64,000 nt of DNA from Erwinia aphidicola (GCF_014773485.1 NZ_JACXBP010000002.1:124001-188000); one strand, 5' to 3'; shown: positions 1-8,442, counted from the stretch's first letter. The notes: generated from the letters alone by a model not told the origin. Program-made: numbers and translations.

Positions 1-41
1 CGCTGGAAGAGATCCTGCGCGTGACAAGGAATGAAAGCTAA
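1..41 (+). CDS. gspE: T2SS assembly ATPase GspE, C-terminal end only
   Basis: Only the last 12 codons and the stop (TAA at 39-41) lie inside the window; reading from base 3 they give a peptide ending EEILRVTRNES. This EE-x-LRVTR ending is typical of the T2SS/type IV pilus secretion ATPase, and gspF follows at once, as in other gsp operons. The ATPase would power pseudopilus assembly from the cytoplasmic face of the inner membrane. The identity rests on a short tail plus context; the body of the gene is outside the window. Confidence 0.75.
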   Translation, partial: LEEILRVTRNES

Positions 42-42
42 G

Positions 43-1236
43 ATGCGTTTTCGTTATCAGGCCGTTAACCGCCAGGGACAGCGCGTGCGCGGGGTGCTTG
101 AAGCCGACACTGCGCAGCTGGCACGCCAGCGGCTGCGCGAACAGCAGCTGCAGCCGTTGCAGTTGCGTGTACAGCGGGCAGGCCTGAGCCTCCAACGCAG
201 CGCGCTCTCCGCCGGGGAACGCGTGCTGCTGATACGCCAGCTGGCCACGCTGGTCGCTGCCGCACTGCCGCTGGAACAGGCGCTGCTGGCCCTGGAAAAT
301 CAGACCACCCGCCCTGCGGGCCGCGCCATGCTGCATACCCTGCGCCAGAAGGTGCTGGAGGGGGCGACGCTGGCGTACGCGGTCGCGCTCTACCCCGCCA
401 TCTTTCCCCCACTCTATCAGGCGATGATCGCTGCCGGCGAAGCCTCGGGCAAGCTCGATAGCGTGCTGGAGCAGCTGGCAGACTACAGCGAAAAGAGTGC
501 GCAGCTCAAAAGTAAGCTGACTCAGGCACTGATCTATCCCCTACTGCTGACGCTGGTGGCTATTGGCGTGATCTCTGTGCTGCTGGCCGCCGTGGTTCCT
601 ACCGTGGTGGAACAGTTTGTGCACATGAAGCAGGCGCTCCCGCTGTCGACCCGCCTGCTGATGGCGCTCAGCGATCTGGTGCGTCGCACTGGATTTCCAC
701 TGCTGGTGCTGCTTCTGCTGGCGGCTGGCGCTGCCCATCTGCTGCTGCGCCAGCCACGACACCGCCTGCGCTGGCATCAGGCGACACTGCGGCTGCCGAT
801 AGTGGGACGTATTGTTCTCAATCTCAACCTCGCCCGCTATGCGCGCACCCTCAGCATTCTCAGCAACAGCGCCGTGCCACTGCTGGAGGGGATGAGCATC
901 GGTGCCACGGTGCTGACCAATCAGTTTATTCGCCAGCAGCTTGAACAGGCCGCCACGCAGGTACGCGAAGGCAGCAGCCTGACGCTGGCGCTTGAACAGA
1001 CGCAGCTACTGTCACCAATGATGCGTCATATGGTCGCCAGTGGAGAGAGCAGCGGCGAGCTGGACAGCATGCTGGCGCGCTGCGCAGATATGCAGGATAG
1101 CGCGTTTCTCAGCCAGATGACGCTGGCGGTCAGCCTGTTCGAACCGCTGCTGGTGGTGGTGATGGCCGCCGTGGTGCTGTTTATCGTGCTGGCGATCCTG
1201 CAACCCATTTTACAACTCAACAACCTGGTAGGATAA
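43..1236 (+). CDS. gspF: T2SS inner-membrane platform protein GspF
   Basis: Polytopic core of the T2SS inner-membrane platform that couples the GspE ATPase to pseudopilin assembly. The protein of about 397 residues opens with the family signature RFRYQAVNRQG, then has two T2SF-type cytoplasmic repeats (about residues 65-185 and 265-390) each followed by hydrophobic segments, and ends in a transmembrane helix. An ATG at 31 is also in frame, but the only ribosome-binding-like AAGGA (26-30) touches it directly, so the ATG at 43, just after the gspE stop, is preferred. HofC of type IV pili is the related alternative, but the downstream gspG-O genes settle the system as T2SS. Confidence 0.93.
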   Translation: MRFRYQAVNRQGQRVRGVLEADTAQLARQRLREQQLQPLQLRVQRAGLSLQRSALSAGERVLLIRQLATLVAAALPLEQALLALENQTTRPAGRAMLHTLRQKVLEGATLAYAVALYPAIFPPLYQAMIAAGEASGKLDSVLEQLADYSEKSAQLKSKLTQALIYPLLLTLVAIGVISVLLAAVVPTVVEQFVHMKQALPLSTRLLMALSDLVRRTGFPLLVLLLLAAGAAHLLLRQPRHRLRWHQATLRLPIVGRIVLNLNLARYARTLSILSNSAVPLLEGMSIGATVLTNQFIRQQLEQAATQVREGSSLTLALEQTQLLSPMMRHMVASGESSGELDSMLARCADMQDSAFLSQMTLAVSLFEPLLVVVMAAVVLFIVLAILQPILQLNNLVG

Positions 1237-1242
1237 ATCATT

Positions 1243-1683
1243 ATGGAACAAGGCGTTAATCAACAGAGGCAGCGGGGCTTCACCCTGCTCGAAATGATGG
1301 TGGTGATCGTGATACTCGGCATTCTTGCCAGCCTGGTGATCCCCAGTCTGATGGGCAATAAAGATCGTGCCGATCGTCAGAAAGCCATCAGCGATATCGT
1401 GACGCTGGAAAATGCGCTGGATATGTACCGGCTGGACAACAGCCGCTACCCCAGCAGCGAGCAGGGGCTGAAAGCGCTTGTGAGTAAACCAGCCCTGCCG
1501 CCCGTTCCGCAGAATTACCGCAGCGATGGCTATATTCGCCGCCTGCCGCAGGACCCGTGGGGCAATGATTACCAGCTGGTAAGCCCTGGGAAACAGAGCA
1601 GCGTGGATATTTTCTCTGCGGGGGCGGATGGGGTCGCCGGCACTGAGGACGATATTACCAACTGGCAGACCGCAAGCGACTGA
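1243..1683 (+). CDS. gspG: T2SS major pseudopilin GspG
   Basis: Major pseudopilin that polymerises into the periplasmic pseudopilus pushing substrates through the secretin. The 146-residue precursor has a short basic leader ending in Gly12, the prepilin peptidase site G/FTLLE with Glu at mature position 5, a hydrophobic helix, and the type II G-protein motif SSEQGL...LPQDPWGNDY. The C-terminal stretch FSAGADGVAGTEDD matches the calcium-binding loop known in GspG proteins. It starts 6 nt after gspF and its stop overlaps the gspH start by one base, consistent with translational coupling in one operon. Confidence 0.96.
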   Translation: MEQGVNQQRQRGFTLLEMMVVIVILGILASLVIPSLMGNKDRADRQKAISDIVTLENALDMYRLDNSRYPSSEQGLKALVSKPALPPVPQNYRSDGYIRRLPQDPWGNDYQLVSPGKQSSVDIFSAGADGVAGTEDDITNWQTASD

Positions 1684-2168
1684 TGCCGCGCCAGAACGGA
1701 TTTACGCTGCTGGAAATGATGATGGTGCTGCTGCTATTAAGCATTATTGCCCTGGGAACCATCGCCACCCTGCCTGCGGCCAGCACCAGACCACAGGCGG
1801 AGAAACTGCTGGTGATGATTCGCCAGGCGATCGGCCAGCCGCAGCTCGATGGTGGAGTGATACGGCTTCAGGTGAGCCAGCAGCAGGCCACGCTTTTCCG
1901 CCTGGCGGCTGGCCACTCTGAGGGCGAAACGCCGTTTCCGGGACACCACTGGCAGCCACTTGGCACGCGCCTGGTGCAGCTCGACCTGCCTGAGCCCGGG
2001 CAGCTGAGTTTAATCGTGGAGTGCAGAACGGTGCCGCTGCCAGCATCGCTGCTGTTTCTGGCGGATGGCAGCCAACCCGCTTTTACTTTGCGGATTAGCA
2101 GCCCTGGGCTGCGCGCCACCCGCATCACCGCGCGCAGCGGTGAGGCTGTGTTATCGGAGTCACCATGA
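1683..2168 (+). CDS. gspH: T2SS minor pseudopilin GspH
   Basis: Minor pseudopilin of the pseudopilus. The 161-residue precursor has a very short leader MPRQNG followed by FTLLEMMMVLLLLSI, that is the prepilin cleavage site, mature Glu5 and the hydrophobic assembly helix. The remainder is a variable globular domain as usual for GspH, so identity rests on the N-terminus plus position between gspG and gspI. Its ATG overlaps the gspG stop and its own end overlaps the gspI start by 4 nt. Confidence 0.92.
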   Translation: MPRQNGFTLLEMMMVLLLLSIIALGTIATLPAASTRPQAEKLLVMIRQAIGQPQLDGGVIRLQVSQQQATLFRLAAGHSEGETPFPGHHWQPLGTRLVQLDLPEPGQLSLIVECRTVPLPASLLFLADGSQPAFTLRISSPGLRATRITARSGEAVLSESP

Positions 2169-2527
2169 AGCAACGGGGGATGACGCTGCTGGAGGTGATG
2201 GTCGCGCTGGCGCTGCTGGCGATTGCCGGTCTGGCACTGATGAAAACCAGCGGTGAGCAGGTACGTAATCTGTCGCGGCTGGAGGAGAAACAGTTCGCTT
2301 ATCTGGTGGCGGATAATCAACTCGCACAGCTACAGCTGCAGCAGGTCTGGCCGCCGCAAAGCTGGCAGTATGGCAACACGTCGATGGCGCAGCGGCGCTG
2401 GTACTGGCGCTGGCGCGGCGTCAGCACCCGTCATGCGCAAATCAGGGCGCTGGAAATTGAGGTGCGTCTCGACCCTTCTCAGCAGGCCGCACTGGCTACG
2501 CTGCACGGCTGGCAGGGCAAATCATGA
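2165..2527 (+). CDS. gspI: T2SS minor pseudopilin GspI
   Basis: Minor pseudopilin; in known systems GspI, J and K form the trimeric tip complex of the pseudopilus. The 120-residue precursor begins MKQRG/MTLLEVMVALALLAIAG, with cleavage after Gly5 and Glu at mature position 5. The segment YLVADNQLAQLQLQ is typical of GspI (family pattern A-x-N-Q-L/A after the helix). It overlaps gspH and gspJ by 4 nt each, so the genes are probably translationally coupled. Confidence 0.94.
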   Translation: MKQRGMTLLEVMVALALLAIAGLALMKTSGEQVRNLSRLEEKQFAYLVADNQLAQLQLQQVWPPQSWQYGNTSMAQRRWYWRWRGVSTRHAQIRALEIEVRLDPSQQAALATLHGWQGKS

Positions 2528-3087
2528 TGCGCAGTCAGCAGGGGTTTACCCTGATTGAAATGATGCTGGCGCTGGCAATTTTTGCCGTTCTCAGCCTGAC
2601 GGGCTATCAGATCCTGCAGGCGGTTATGCGCAGCGACGAACAGATCCGCCAGAACGTCACCAGGCGGGAAGAGATTGGCCGCCTGTTTGCACTGCTCGAT
2701 CGCGATCTCTCACAGGCAATGATCCCGTCACAGGATGAAAAGCGCTCTCACGCGCACCCGGCATTTATCAGTAATACGCCGGCGGCGCTGCTGCAGTTTA
2801 CCCGGCGTAACAGCACCCTTCCCGCCAGCATCGCACCACGATCCTCATTACAGAGGGTGCGCTGGCGGCTGGCTGATAGCGGCCTGCTGCGTGAAAATCT
2901 TGAGTCGAATGAGATCACAGCCCGCTTTCAGCGGATCGATCGGGTGCAGCTACGCTTCTGGTCGGCGGGGAGCTGGCAGGCTGTCTGGCCCGCAGCGTTT
3001 AGCCTGCCCGAGGCGATAGAGGTCACGCTGCACACCCCGGATTACGGCCAGCTTTCCACCATCATTCTGCTAAGCGGCGGGCAATAA
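2524..3087 (+). CDS. gspJ: T2SS minor pseudopilin GspJ
   Basis: Minor pseudopilin of the tip complex. The 187-residue precursor has leader MMRSQQG, then FTLIEMMLALAIFAVLSL with Glu at mature position 5 and the hydrophobic helix. The following FALLDRDLSQAM and a central RRNS...QRVRWRL block fit the GspJ family, whose post-helix region commonly contains an R-DL-Q motif. The gene overlaps gspI by 4 nt and gspK by 1 nt. Confidence 0.94.
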   Translation: MMRSQQGFTLIEMMLALAIFAVLSLTGYQILQAVMRSDEQIRQNVTRREEIGRLFALLDRDLSQAMIPSQDEKRSHAHPAFISNTPAALLQFTRRNSTLPASIAPRSSLQRVRWRLADSGLLRENLESNEITARFQRIDRVQLRFWSAGSWQAVWPAAFSLPEAIEVTLHTPDYGQLSTIILLSGGQ

Positions 3088-3980
3088 TGCAGCGGCAACA
3101 GCGCGGAATGGCGCTGCTGGTGGTTCTGCTAATGATCGCCATGATGGCGCTGCTGGCAACCACCAGCAATCAGTATGGCAACCTGGCTGTGGCCCAGGCG
3201 GGCAACCGGCAGGCTATGCTGCAGGCGAAATGGGACCTGCTGGGTGCAGAGCAGTGGTTTCTCACCACTCAGCCGCTGCAGCAGCCGTTTAATGCGGCGC
3301 GCCAGCAGCAGTTTGGTGAACAGCTGCTGCACTTCAGGCTGCGCGATCGTCAGGCCTGTTTCAATTTGAATGCGCTGCTGATGCAGAGGGTGGCGGAAGA
3401 CCAGCAGCCTGCTTTACCCTCCCTCGCGCGCCAGCTTTTTCTGCGCATGCTGGGCCAGCTTGGCCTGAAGAAAGAGGAAGCCGACCGCCTGATGCAGCAG
3501 CTTATTGCCTCGGTTAAACCCGACCCGCAGGTCAACAAATGGCGGCTGTTTGATGAAGTCAGCCAGCTGAGAACGCTGCCTGCGGTCACCCCCTCCCTGT
3601 GGCAAAAACTGCAGCCGCTGCTGTGCGTGACGCCGGAAACCCGACTCAACATCAACGTGAATGGCCTGACTGCACGCCAGATGCCGTTATTCAGCGCGCT
3701 GTTTGCCGGGCAGCTCTCCTCCACGCAGCTGCAATCGCTGCTTGATGCCCGTCCCCCTGAGGGGTGGAAAGACATTCATGCTTTGGTTAGCGGGATAAGC
3801 AGCCGGACGCTCGAACCTGCTATCGCCACCCTGCAAAGCGTGGTGGTAACCGAGAGCCGCTACTTTGAACTGCTGATTTGGGGCGATCATCCGACAATTT
3901 TTAGCGCATTACGTAGCCGGATTGAACAGCAGGATGAAAGCTATCGGGTCACTGCCCGGCTTTATGGATTAAGTGAGTGA
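3087..3980 (+). CDS. gspK: T2SS minor pseudopilin GspK
   Basis: Largest minor pseudopilin, caps the pseudopilus tip with GspI and GspJ. The 297-residue precursor begins MQRQQRG/MALLVVLLMIAMM; as in other GspK proteins the conserved Glu5 of pseudopilins is replaced by a hydrophobic residue. The body contains the family pattern RDRQACFNLNAL, where the N-L-N block follows a conserved Cys, and a helix-hairpin-rich region (about residues 165-235). It is about 25 residues shorter than the usual 320. Its stop overlaps gspL by 4 nt. Confidence 0.94.
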   Translation: MQRQQRGMALLVVLLMIAMMALLATTSNQYGNLAVAQAGNRQAMLQAKWDLLGAEQWFLTTQPLQQPFNAARQQQFGEQLLHFRLRDRQACFNLNALLMQRVAEDQQPALPSLARQLFLRMLGQLGLKKEEADRLMQQLIASVKPDPQVNKWRLFDEVSQLRTLPAVTPSLWQKLQPLLCVTPETRLNINVNGLTARQMPLFSALFAGQLSSTQLQSLLDARPPEGWKDIHALVSGISSRTLEPAIATLQSVVVTESRYFELLIWGDHPTIFSALRSRIEQQDESYRVTARLYGLSE

Positions 3981-5044
3981 ACGACATGATCACATTTGCA
4001 CGCAGGCAAAGCGGATTACTTTGTCTTTATTTCAGCGGTGCCGGGCGAAACCTGCGGCACTGGCACTATCGCTCCGCCTCTGGCGAATGCAGCACGGGCG
4101 TAGAGGATGCCCCTTGCCCGGCGCTTGAGGGCGACCAGGTGTGGCTTGCGGTCCCCTCGGAACGCTGTCTGTTTTATACCGCCAGCGGCGGCGGCGGCAG
4201 GATCTCGCCGCAGGCCCTGCGCTGGCAGCTGGAGGGGTTTGCGCTGGGCGATATCGAAGCCTTGCATATCACCGTGCTGGCAAAAGAGGCCGGGCAGCAG
4301 CATCTGGTGGCGATTGACGCAGAGTGGTTACGTACCACGCTGGCGCACATCGCACAAAGTGGCCTCAGGGTAAGTTACGCGCTGCCGGACGTCATGTGCC
4401 TGCCACAGGGGCATGCCAGCCAGGCTGGCGAACAGTGGCTGGCACATCATGCGCCCTTTGCTGGCGTCAGCCTGCCCTCTGGCGATGTCGCACATTTGCA
4501 GACGCTTGACCCTACGCTGGCGGGTTTACCCCAGGTGGCGTGGCCAGCGCTGCCCGCTAAACCACCCTGCTTCTCTCTACTGCATGGCGCATTTTCTCCG
4601 GCCATCCGCTGGGGTAAAAGCCTGCACTGCCTGGCTGCCGCGCTGCTGCTTTCGCTTGCGGCCCTGCCTGCCGTACCGCTGTGGCAGGGCTGGCAGTTTA
4701 ACCGCGCCGCCGGGCAGATAAACCAGCAGGCGCTGCAGCGTTACCAGCACTATTTTAACGGACAGTCGCCGACCGATGCGGGCGCAGCATTTCGCCACCA
4801 GCTGCAGCGGCTGGAAGCCGCCCCTTCCACCTCAGGGCTGTTGTCGCTGATGACGGCATCTCAGGCACTGCTCGCAAATCTGGATACAACTGCCCTGCAG
4901 CGGCTGGAATGGGATGCAGCACGCCAGCAGTTGCACTTACACTTCGCCACACCGCTGGCAGCGACAGCCCTGCAGGCTGCACCCGCGGGTATCCGTGTTG
5001 ACCTGCAGGATCATAACCAGCTGATTATAGGAAGGGAACCATGA
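3977..5044 (+). CDS. gspL: T2SS inner-membrane protein GspL
   Basis: Bitopic platform protein whose cytoplasmic actin-like domain recruits GspE and whose periplasmic ferredoxin-like domain contacts GspM. The 355-residue protein has a cytoplasmic region with the motif WLAVPSERCLFY (about residues 55-66), a single hydrophobic segment around residues 219-237 (LAAALLLSLAALPAVPLW) and a periplasmic C-terminal domain. Sequence conservation in this family is low, so the call leans on domain layout and the position between gspK and gspM, with 4-nt overlaps on both sides. Confidence 0.9.
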   Translation: MNDMITFARRQSGLLCLYFSGAGRNLRHWHYRSASGECSTGVEDAPCPALEGDQVWLAVPSERCLFYTASGGGGRISPQALRWQLEGFALGDIEALHITVLAKEAGQQHLVAIDAEWLRTTLAHIAQSGLRVSYALPDVMCLPQGHASQAGEQWLAHHAPFAGVSLPSGDVAHLQTLDPTLAGLPQVAWPALPAKPPCFSLLHGAFSPAIRWGKSLHCLAAALLLSLAALPAVPLWQGWQFNRAAGQINQQALQRYQHYFNGQSPTDAGAAFRHQLQRLEAAPSTSGLLSLMTASQALLANLDTTALQRLEWDAARQQLHLHFATPLAATALQAAPAGIRVDLQDHNQLIIGREP

Positions 5045-5481
5045 AGCAACGCGTACACCATTTCTGGCAGTCTCGACAGCCGCGCGAGCAGGCTCTGCTG
5101 CTGCTGTGCCTGGTCGTGGCCTGCGTTGCCCTGCTTTACAGCGCCCGGCAGGGTGCCGTTGCGTGGCAGCAGCAGGCGGCAGCACGCCTGCAACAGCAGC
5201 AGCGAGCATGGCAGCAGATGCAGCAGCTTGAGGCGCGTATGCAGGCGGTATTACCCGCGCGGCCCGACATTGCCACCCTTAATCAGCTCACCGGCCTGTC
5301 GCTGCAGCCGGGGGCAAATGGCGCACTGATTGCCAGTGCCGAATCCGTGGAGTTTAAGCCGCTGATCAATGTGTTGATATCGCTGGAGCAGCAGCAGCGC
5401 CTGCAGGCTACCCGCCTGCGGCTGGAACGGCAGGAAACACGGCTGCGCCTGACGCTGCTGGAGCTGAACGATGTTCGCTGA
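5041..5481 (+). CDS. gspM: T2SS inner-membrane protein GspM
   Basis: Small bitopic protein that stabilises GspL in the inner-membrane platform. The 146-residue protein has a short cytoplasmic tail with RQPREQALLL, the pattern usual just before the GspM membrane segment, one transmembrane helix (about residues 18-36), a Gln-rich periplasmic coiled-coil segment (about 40-70) and a ferredoxin-like C-terminal domain. It overlaps gspL by 4 nt and gspO by 11 nt. No gspN gene follows; gspO comes directly next. Confidence 0.9.
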   Translation: MKQRVHHFWQSRQPREQALLLLCLVVACVALLYSARQGAVAWQQQAAARLQQQQRAWQQMQQLEARMQAVLPARPDIATLNQLTGLSLQPGANGALIASAESVEFKPLINVLISLEQQQRLQATRLRLERQETRLRLTLLELNDVR

Positions 5482-6247
5482 TGCCGCTTACTGGCTGCTG
5501 CTGGCCGCGCTGGGTCTGACGGTAGGTAGCCTGCTGAATGTCGTCTGCTGGCGACTGCCGCTGATGATCACCGCGCAGGCGCCCGCAGGTTTCAACCTGT
5601 GGCTACCCGCTTCACACTGCCCACAGTGTCAAACGCCGCTGAAGTGGCGCGACAATATTCCGCTCATCAGCTGGTTGCGGCTACAGGGCCGCTGCCGTCA
5701 TTGCCGGCAGCGGATTGCCGTGCGCTATCCGCTGATGGAGGGGGTCACCCTGCTACTGACGCTGGCGGTCAGCGCCATCTTCCCCTGTGGCCCGCTGCTG
5801 CTGGCGACGCTGCTGCTAAGCTGGCTGCTGCTGCCGCTAATGGTAATTGATGCCGAACATCAGCTACTGCCCGATCTGCTGACGCTGGGATTGCTGTGGC
5901 TTGGCCTGCTGGCTAACCTGCTGGCCTGGCTGCCCGCCGTTACGCTCCACGCCAGCGTTGCCGGAGCCATTACGGGCTATGGCGTGCTGGCGCTGCTGGC
6001 ACATGGCTGGTACTGGCTGCGCGGGAAAGAGGCGTTGGGTTTGGGGGATGCCAAGCTGCTGGCGGCGCTGGGTGCGTGGCTGGGATGGCAACCGTTGCCC
6101 CAGCTGCTGCTGCTGGCTTCGATTGGCGGGATTGGCTGGGCGCTGATGGCGCGCCTGCTGTGGCAGCGCCCCCTCAGCGCCGCTTTGCCGTTTGGCCCTT
6201 TTCTGGCCGTTGCCGGCTGGTTACTGTGGCTGAGCGGCAACCGCTGA
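5471..6247 (+). CDS. gspO: Prepilin peptidase GspO
   Basis: Inner-membrane aspartyl protease that removes the leaders of pseudopilins GspG-K and N-methylates the new N-terminus. The 258-residue protein shows the cytoplasmic zinc-type pair HCPQCQTPLKW...GRCRHCRQRI (four Cys), then at least six hydrophobic segments. The two catalytic aspartates are visible in VIDAEHQLLPD and in the GLGDAKLLAALGAWLG motif (GxGD family). It is the last gene of the + operon here; its 3' end overlaps the convergent pilotin gene by 27 nt. Confidence 0.96.
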   Translation: MFADAAYWLLLAALGLTVGSLLNVVCWRLPLMITAQAPAGFNLWLPASHCPQCQTPLKWRDNIPLISWLRLQGRCRHCRQRIAVRYPLMEGVTLLLTLAVSAIFPCGPLLLATLLLSWLLLPLMVIDAEHQLLPDLLTLGLLWLGLLANLLAWLPAVTLHASVAGAITGYGVLALLAHGWYWLRGKEALGLGDAKLLAALGAWLGWQPLPQLLLLASIGGIGWALMARLLWQRPLSAALPFGPFLAVAGWLLWLSGNR

Positions 6248-6631
6248 CTCTTTTTTCTGAGTAAAGTGAATAAAGGGCGCGCTGGACTGGTTCAGCGCCG
6301 CACATTTGTCGGCCAGCGTGGGAGCATCCGCATCCAGCGCGCTCATGCGGCTGGCAACCTGCGCCGCCAGCTGCTGGCGAAAGTCTGGTGGCGTCGCCCA
6401 TCCCCGCTCTGCGGCCAGCAAGAGTGCGCTGGCGGCCAGGCGATCGTCCGCCGCAATATCGCTACGGTTGCAGTTTTGGCGCAGCCAGCTGGCGGAAGCC
6501 ACAACGGCAGAGAGCTGAGAGAGCTGGCTGGCAACCGGCACGGCTGCCGCAGGCTGGTGATGCTGGCAGGCGGTAAGCGCCAGCGTGCTGAGCAGCAGAG
6601 CGGGAAACACTAACTTCATCATTAAGGTCAT
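6221..6631 (-). CDS. GspS-beta/YacC-type T2SS pilotin lipoprotein
   Basis: Predicted outer-membrane lipoprotein of 136 residues with a lipobox ending LALTA/C at Cys22. Two further cysteines (Cys54 in WLRQNCNRSDI and Cys110 in LADKCAALN) and the intervening helix pattern resemble E. coli YacC and Vibrio AspS, the GspS-beta pilotins that carry the secretin GspD to the outer membrane. It lies convergent to gspO, overlapping it by 27 nt, which supports a T2SS role. Starts at 6631 and 6622 are both possible and neither has a strong ribosome-binding site. The pilotin function is inferred from family resemblance and location; no secretin gene is visible in the window. Confidence 0.75.
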   Translation of the reverse strand: MTLMMKLVFPALLLSTLALTACQHHQPAAAVPVASQLSQLSAVVASASWLRQNCNRSDIAADDRLAASALLLAAERGWATPPDFRQQLAAQVASRMSALDADAPTLADKCAALNQSSAPFIHFTQKKESAVAAQPQ

Positions 6632-6802
6632 CTTTTGGGAGATATAAAGAGGGGAAATTATACATCCCCTGTTTCACCTCTCCGTTTTGCTAAGGTCATT
6701 TAAGCCGTTTTCAGCCCTGAGCCATTCCCCGCCAGCGGCGTTAACGCTGTTTAAGTTTCAATAAGTAACCCCACCTGCATTTTTTCCCTAGGCTACGAGC
6801 AC

Positions 6803-6832
6803 CTGACCTGTGGCAGGTATCCACTTTATATC
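6803..6832 (+). promoter_or_regulatory. Candidate sigma-70 promoter of the gbpA-like gene
   Basis: CTGACC (6803-6808) and TATATC (6827-6832) are spaced 18 bp and end 19 nt before the first ATG of the LPMO gene. The inverted repeat ACCTG-TGG-CAGGT (6806-6818) sits between the two boxes, where a repressor could bind. Both boxes deviate from consensus and the implied leader is short, so this is only a candidate. Confidence 0.3.
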
Positions 6833-6851
6833 TGGAATTATGGAATAGAAA

Positions 6852-8300
6852 ATGATGAAACTGAACAAAGTCGCCCTGGCATTATCTTCACTGTTAGTCA
6901 GCGGTGGCGCTTTGGCCCACGGTTATCTTACCGAGCCGCCTTCCCGCGACCTGCTGTGTCAGAAAGGGGTTAACACCGACTGCGGCAATGCCGCCTACGA
7001 GCCGCAGAGCGTGGGTGAGTCTACTAAAGGGTTCCCGGGCGCTGGCACGCCGCCGGATGGCAAGCTGGCTAGCGGTGATAATGGAAATAGCGAAGGTTTG
7101 GCTGCAAAACTGAATGAACAGACTAGCGATCGCTGGGCAAAAAATAAGATTCAGGCCGGTGAGCATGACTTCTCCTGGCATTTCACTGCCATGCACGCCA
7201 CGCAGAACTGGAAATACTTTATCACCAAGCCAGACTGGAATCCGAATAAAGTCCTGACGCGCGACTCGTTTGAATTAACGCCATTCTGCGTGCATGACGG
7301 TAAAGAGATTGTTCCACCAAGCGATATCACCCACAGCTGTACTATCCCGGAGCGCAGCGGTTACCACGTTATTTACGCCAACTGGGAAGTGTCTAACACG
7401 ACAAACACCTTCTATAAGATGATCGACGTCGAGTTTGAAGATACCGTCCCTTCCGAGTGGAAAAAAACCATTGGCACCATCTCGCCAAAACTGGCGCTGA
7501 AAGCGGGCGACAGCGTGAAAACCCGCGTATTTGGTCCTGATGAGCGCCCTGAGCTGAGCACCACCCTCAACATTAACAGCGACGCCGAAGGCGATATCAA
7601 CATCTGGTCAAAAGCACTGGCTGCACGTATCAATGCGCAACAGCCTGACCTGCGCGCCGGCCAGAAAAATAACCAGGGCGAAGTTAACCCGGTTGAGGGG
7701 ATGAACACCATTTATACCCGCGATGGCAGCGGCCTGACGCGCGTGGAAATTGAGCTGGACACGCACGAAGAAGTTAAACCGGTGATGGAGATTGGCGGGG
7801 TAAAAAATCAGTACACCATTACCGATGGCCACGCACCTATTGAGCTGACCGCTACCGTGACCGGTGAGATGGTGATTAACGCCAAGCTGTTCGATAAACA
7901 TAACACCCTGCTCGGCTTTGGTAGCGAAACGGTGAAAGACGGTAGCGTTAACGTGGCGCTGCAAAATAAGAACCTGAAGCCAGGCAACTACACCCTGACC
8001 GTAGTGGGTATCACCCGCGATCAGCAGATGTTGCAGCAGAGCTTCGATCTGACCCTGAGCGAAGCGGCTGGCGGCGGTGATTACCAGTTCACCTACCCGG
8101 AAAACATCAAGCAGTACGTAGGCGGCACCAAAGTTCTGCAGCCAAAAGATGGCAAAGTGTATGAGTGTAAAAAAGGCCAGACCAGCGGCTGGTGCACCAT
8201 CTACGCTGCCAGCGCTAACCACTACGAGCCGGGCGTCGGCGGCTACTGGAAAGATGCGTGGAGCGAAGTGGGCACTGCGGCTAAGTCTCATAAGCACTAA
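6852..8300 (+). CDS. gbpA: GbpA-like chitin-binding lytic polysaccharide monooxygenase
   Basis: Secreted 482-residue protein of the GbpA type. Signal peptide residues 1-22 (ending GGALA) leave His23 as the mature N-terminus, as AA10 lytic polysaccharide monooxygenases require; His115 in FTAMHATQNW would complete the copper histidine brace and Phe187 in TNTFYKMIDVEF fits the axial position. After the AA10 domain (about 23-200) come two GbpA middle domains (about 205-310 and 315-400) and a C-terminal chitin-binding module (about 410-475) with aromatic residues and a Cys pair (CKKGQTSGWC). It probably oxidises or binds chitin or host GlcNAc glycans. GbpA of Vibrio leaves the cell through a T2SS, so its place beside gsp genes suggests a substrate-exporter pair (inference). 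Confidence 0.92.
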   Translation: MMKLNKVALALSSLLVSGGALAHGYLTEPPSRDLLCQKGVNTDCGNAAYEPQSVGESTKGFPGAGTPPDGKLASGDNGNSEGLAAKLNEQTSDRWAKNKIQAGEHDFSWHFTAMHATQNWKYFITKPDWNPNKVLTRDSFELTPFCVHDGKEIVPPSDITHSCTIPERSGYHVIYANWEVSNTTNTFYKMIDVEFEDTVPSEWKKTIGTISPKLALKAGDSVKTRVFGPDERPELSTTLNINSDAEGDINIWSKALAARINAQQPDLRAGQKNNQGEVNPVEGMNTIYTRDGSGLTRVEIELDTHEEVKPVMEIGGVKNQYTITDGHAPIELTATVTGEMVINAKLFDKHNTLLGFGSETVKDGSVNVALQNKNLKPGNYTLTVVGITRDQQMLQQSFDLTLSEAAGGGDYQFTYPENIKQYVGGTKVLQPKDGKVYECKKGQTSGWCTIYAASANHYEPGVGGYWKDAWSEVGTAAKSHKH

Positions 8301-8343
8301 TACCTGAATCCATGTAGCGGAAAGCAGGTATTTAATACCCTGA

Positions 8344-8379
8344 CGCCCCCGGCCTGAATGGCCGGGGGCGTTTTTTTTT
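8344..8379 (+). terminator. Intrinsic terminator of gbpA-like gene
   Basis: Perfect 11-bp GC-rich stem, CGCCCCCGGCC (8344-8354) against GGCCGGGGGCG (8360-8370), with the 5-nt loop TGAAT, followed by nine T residues (8371-8379). It lies 44 nt after the stop codon and is a textbook Rho-independent terminator. Confidence 0.95.
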
Positions 8380-8442
8380 ATTCCTTCCTGCCGCCGCAAT
8401 ACGCGGGGGGCAGATGGGGCGGAGCCCTGCCTCAGTCGCGGC

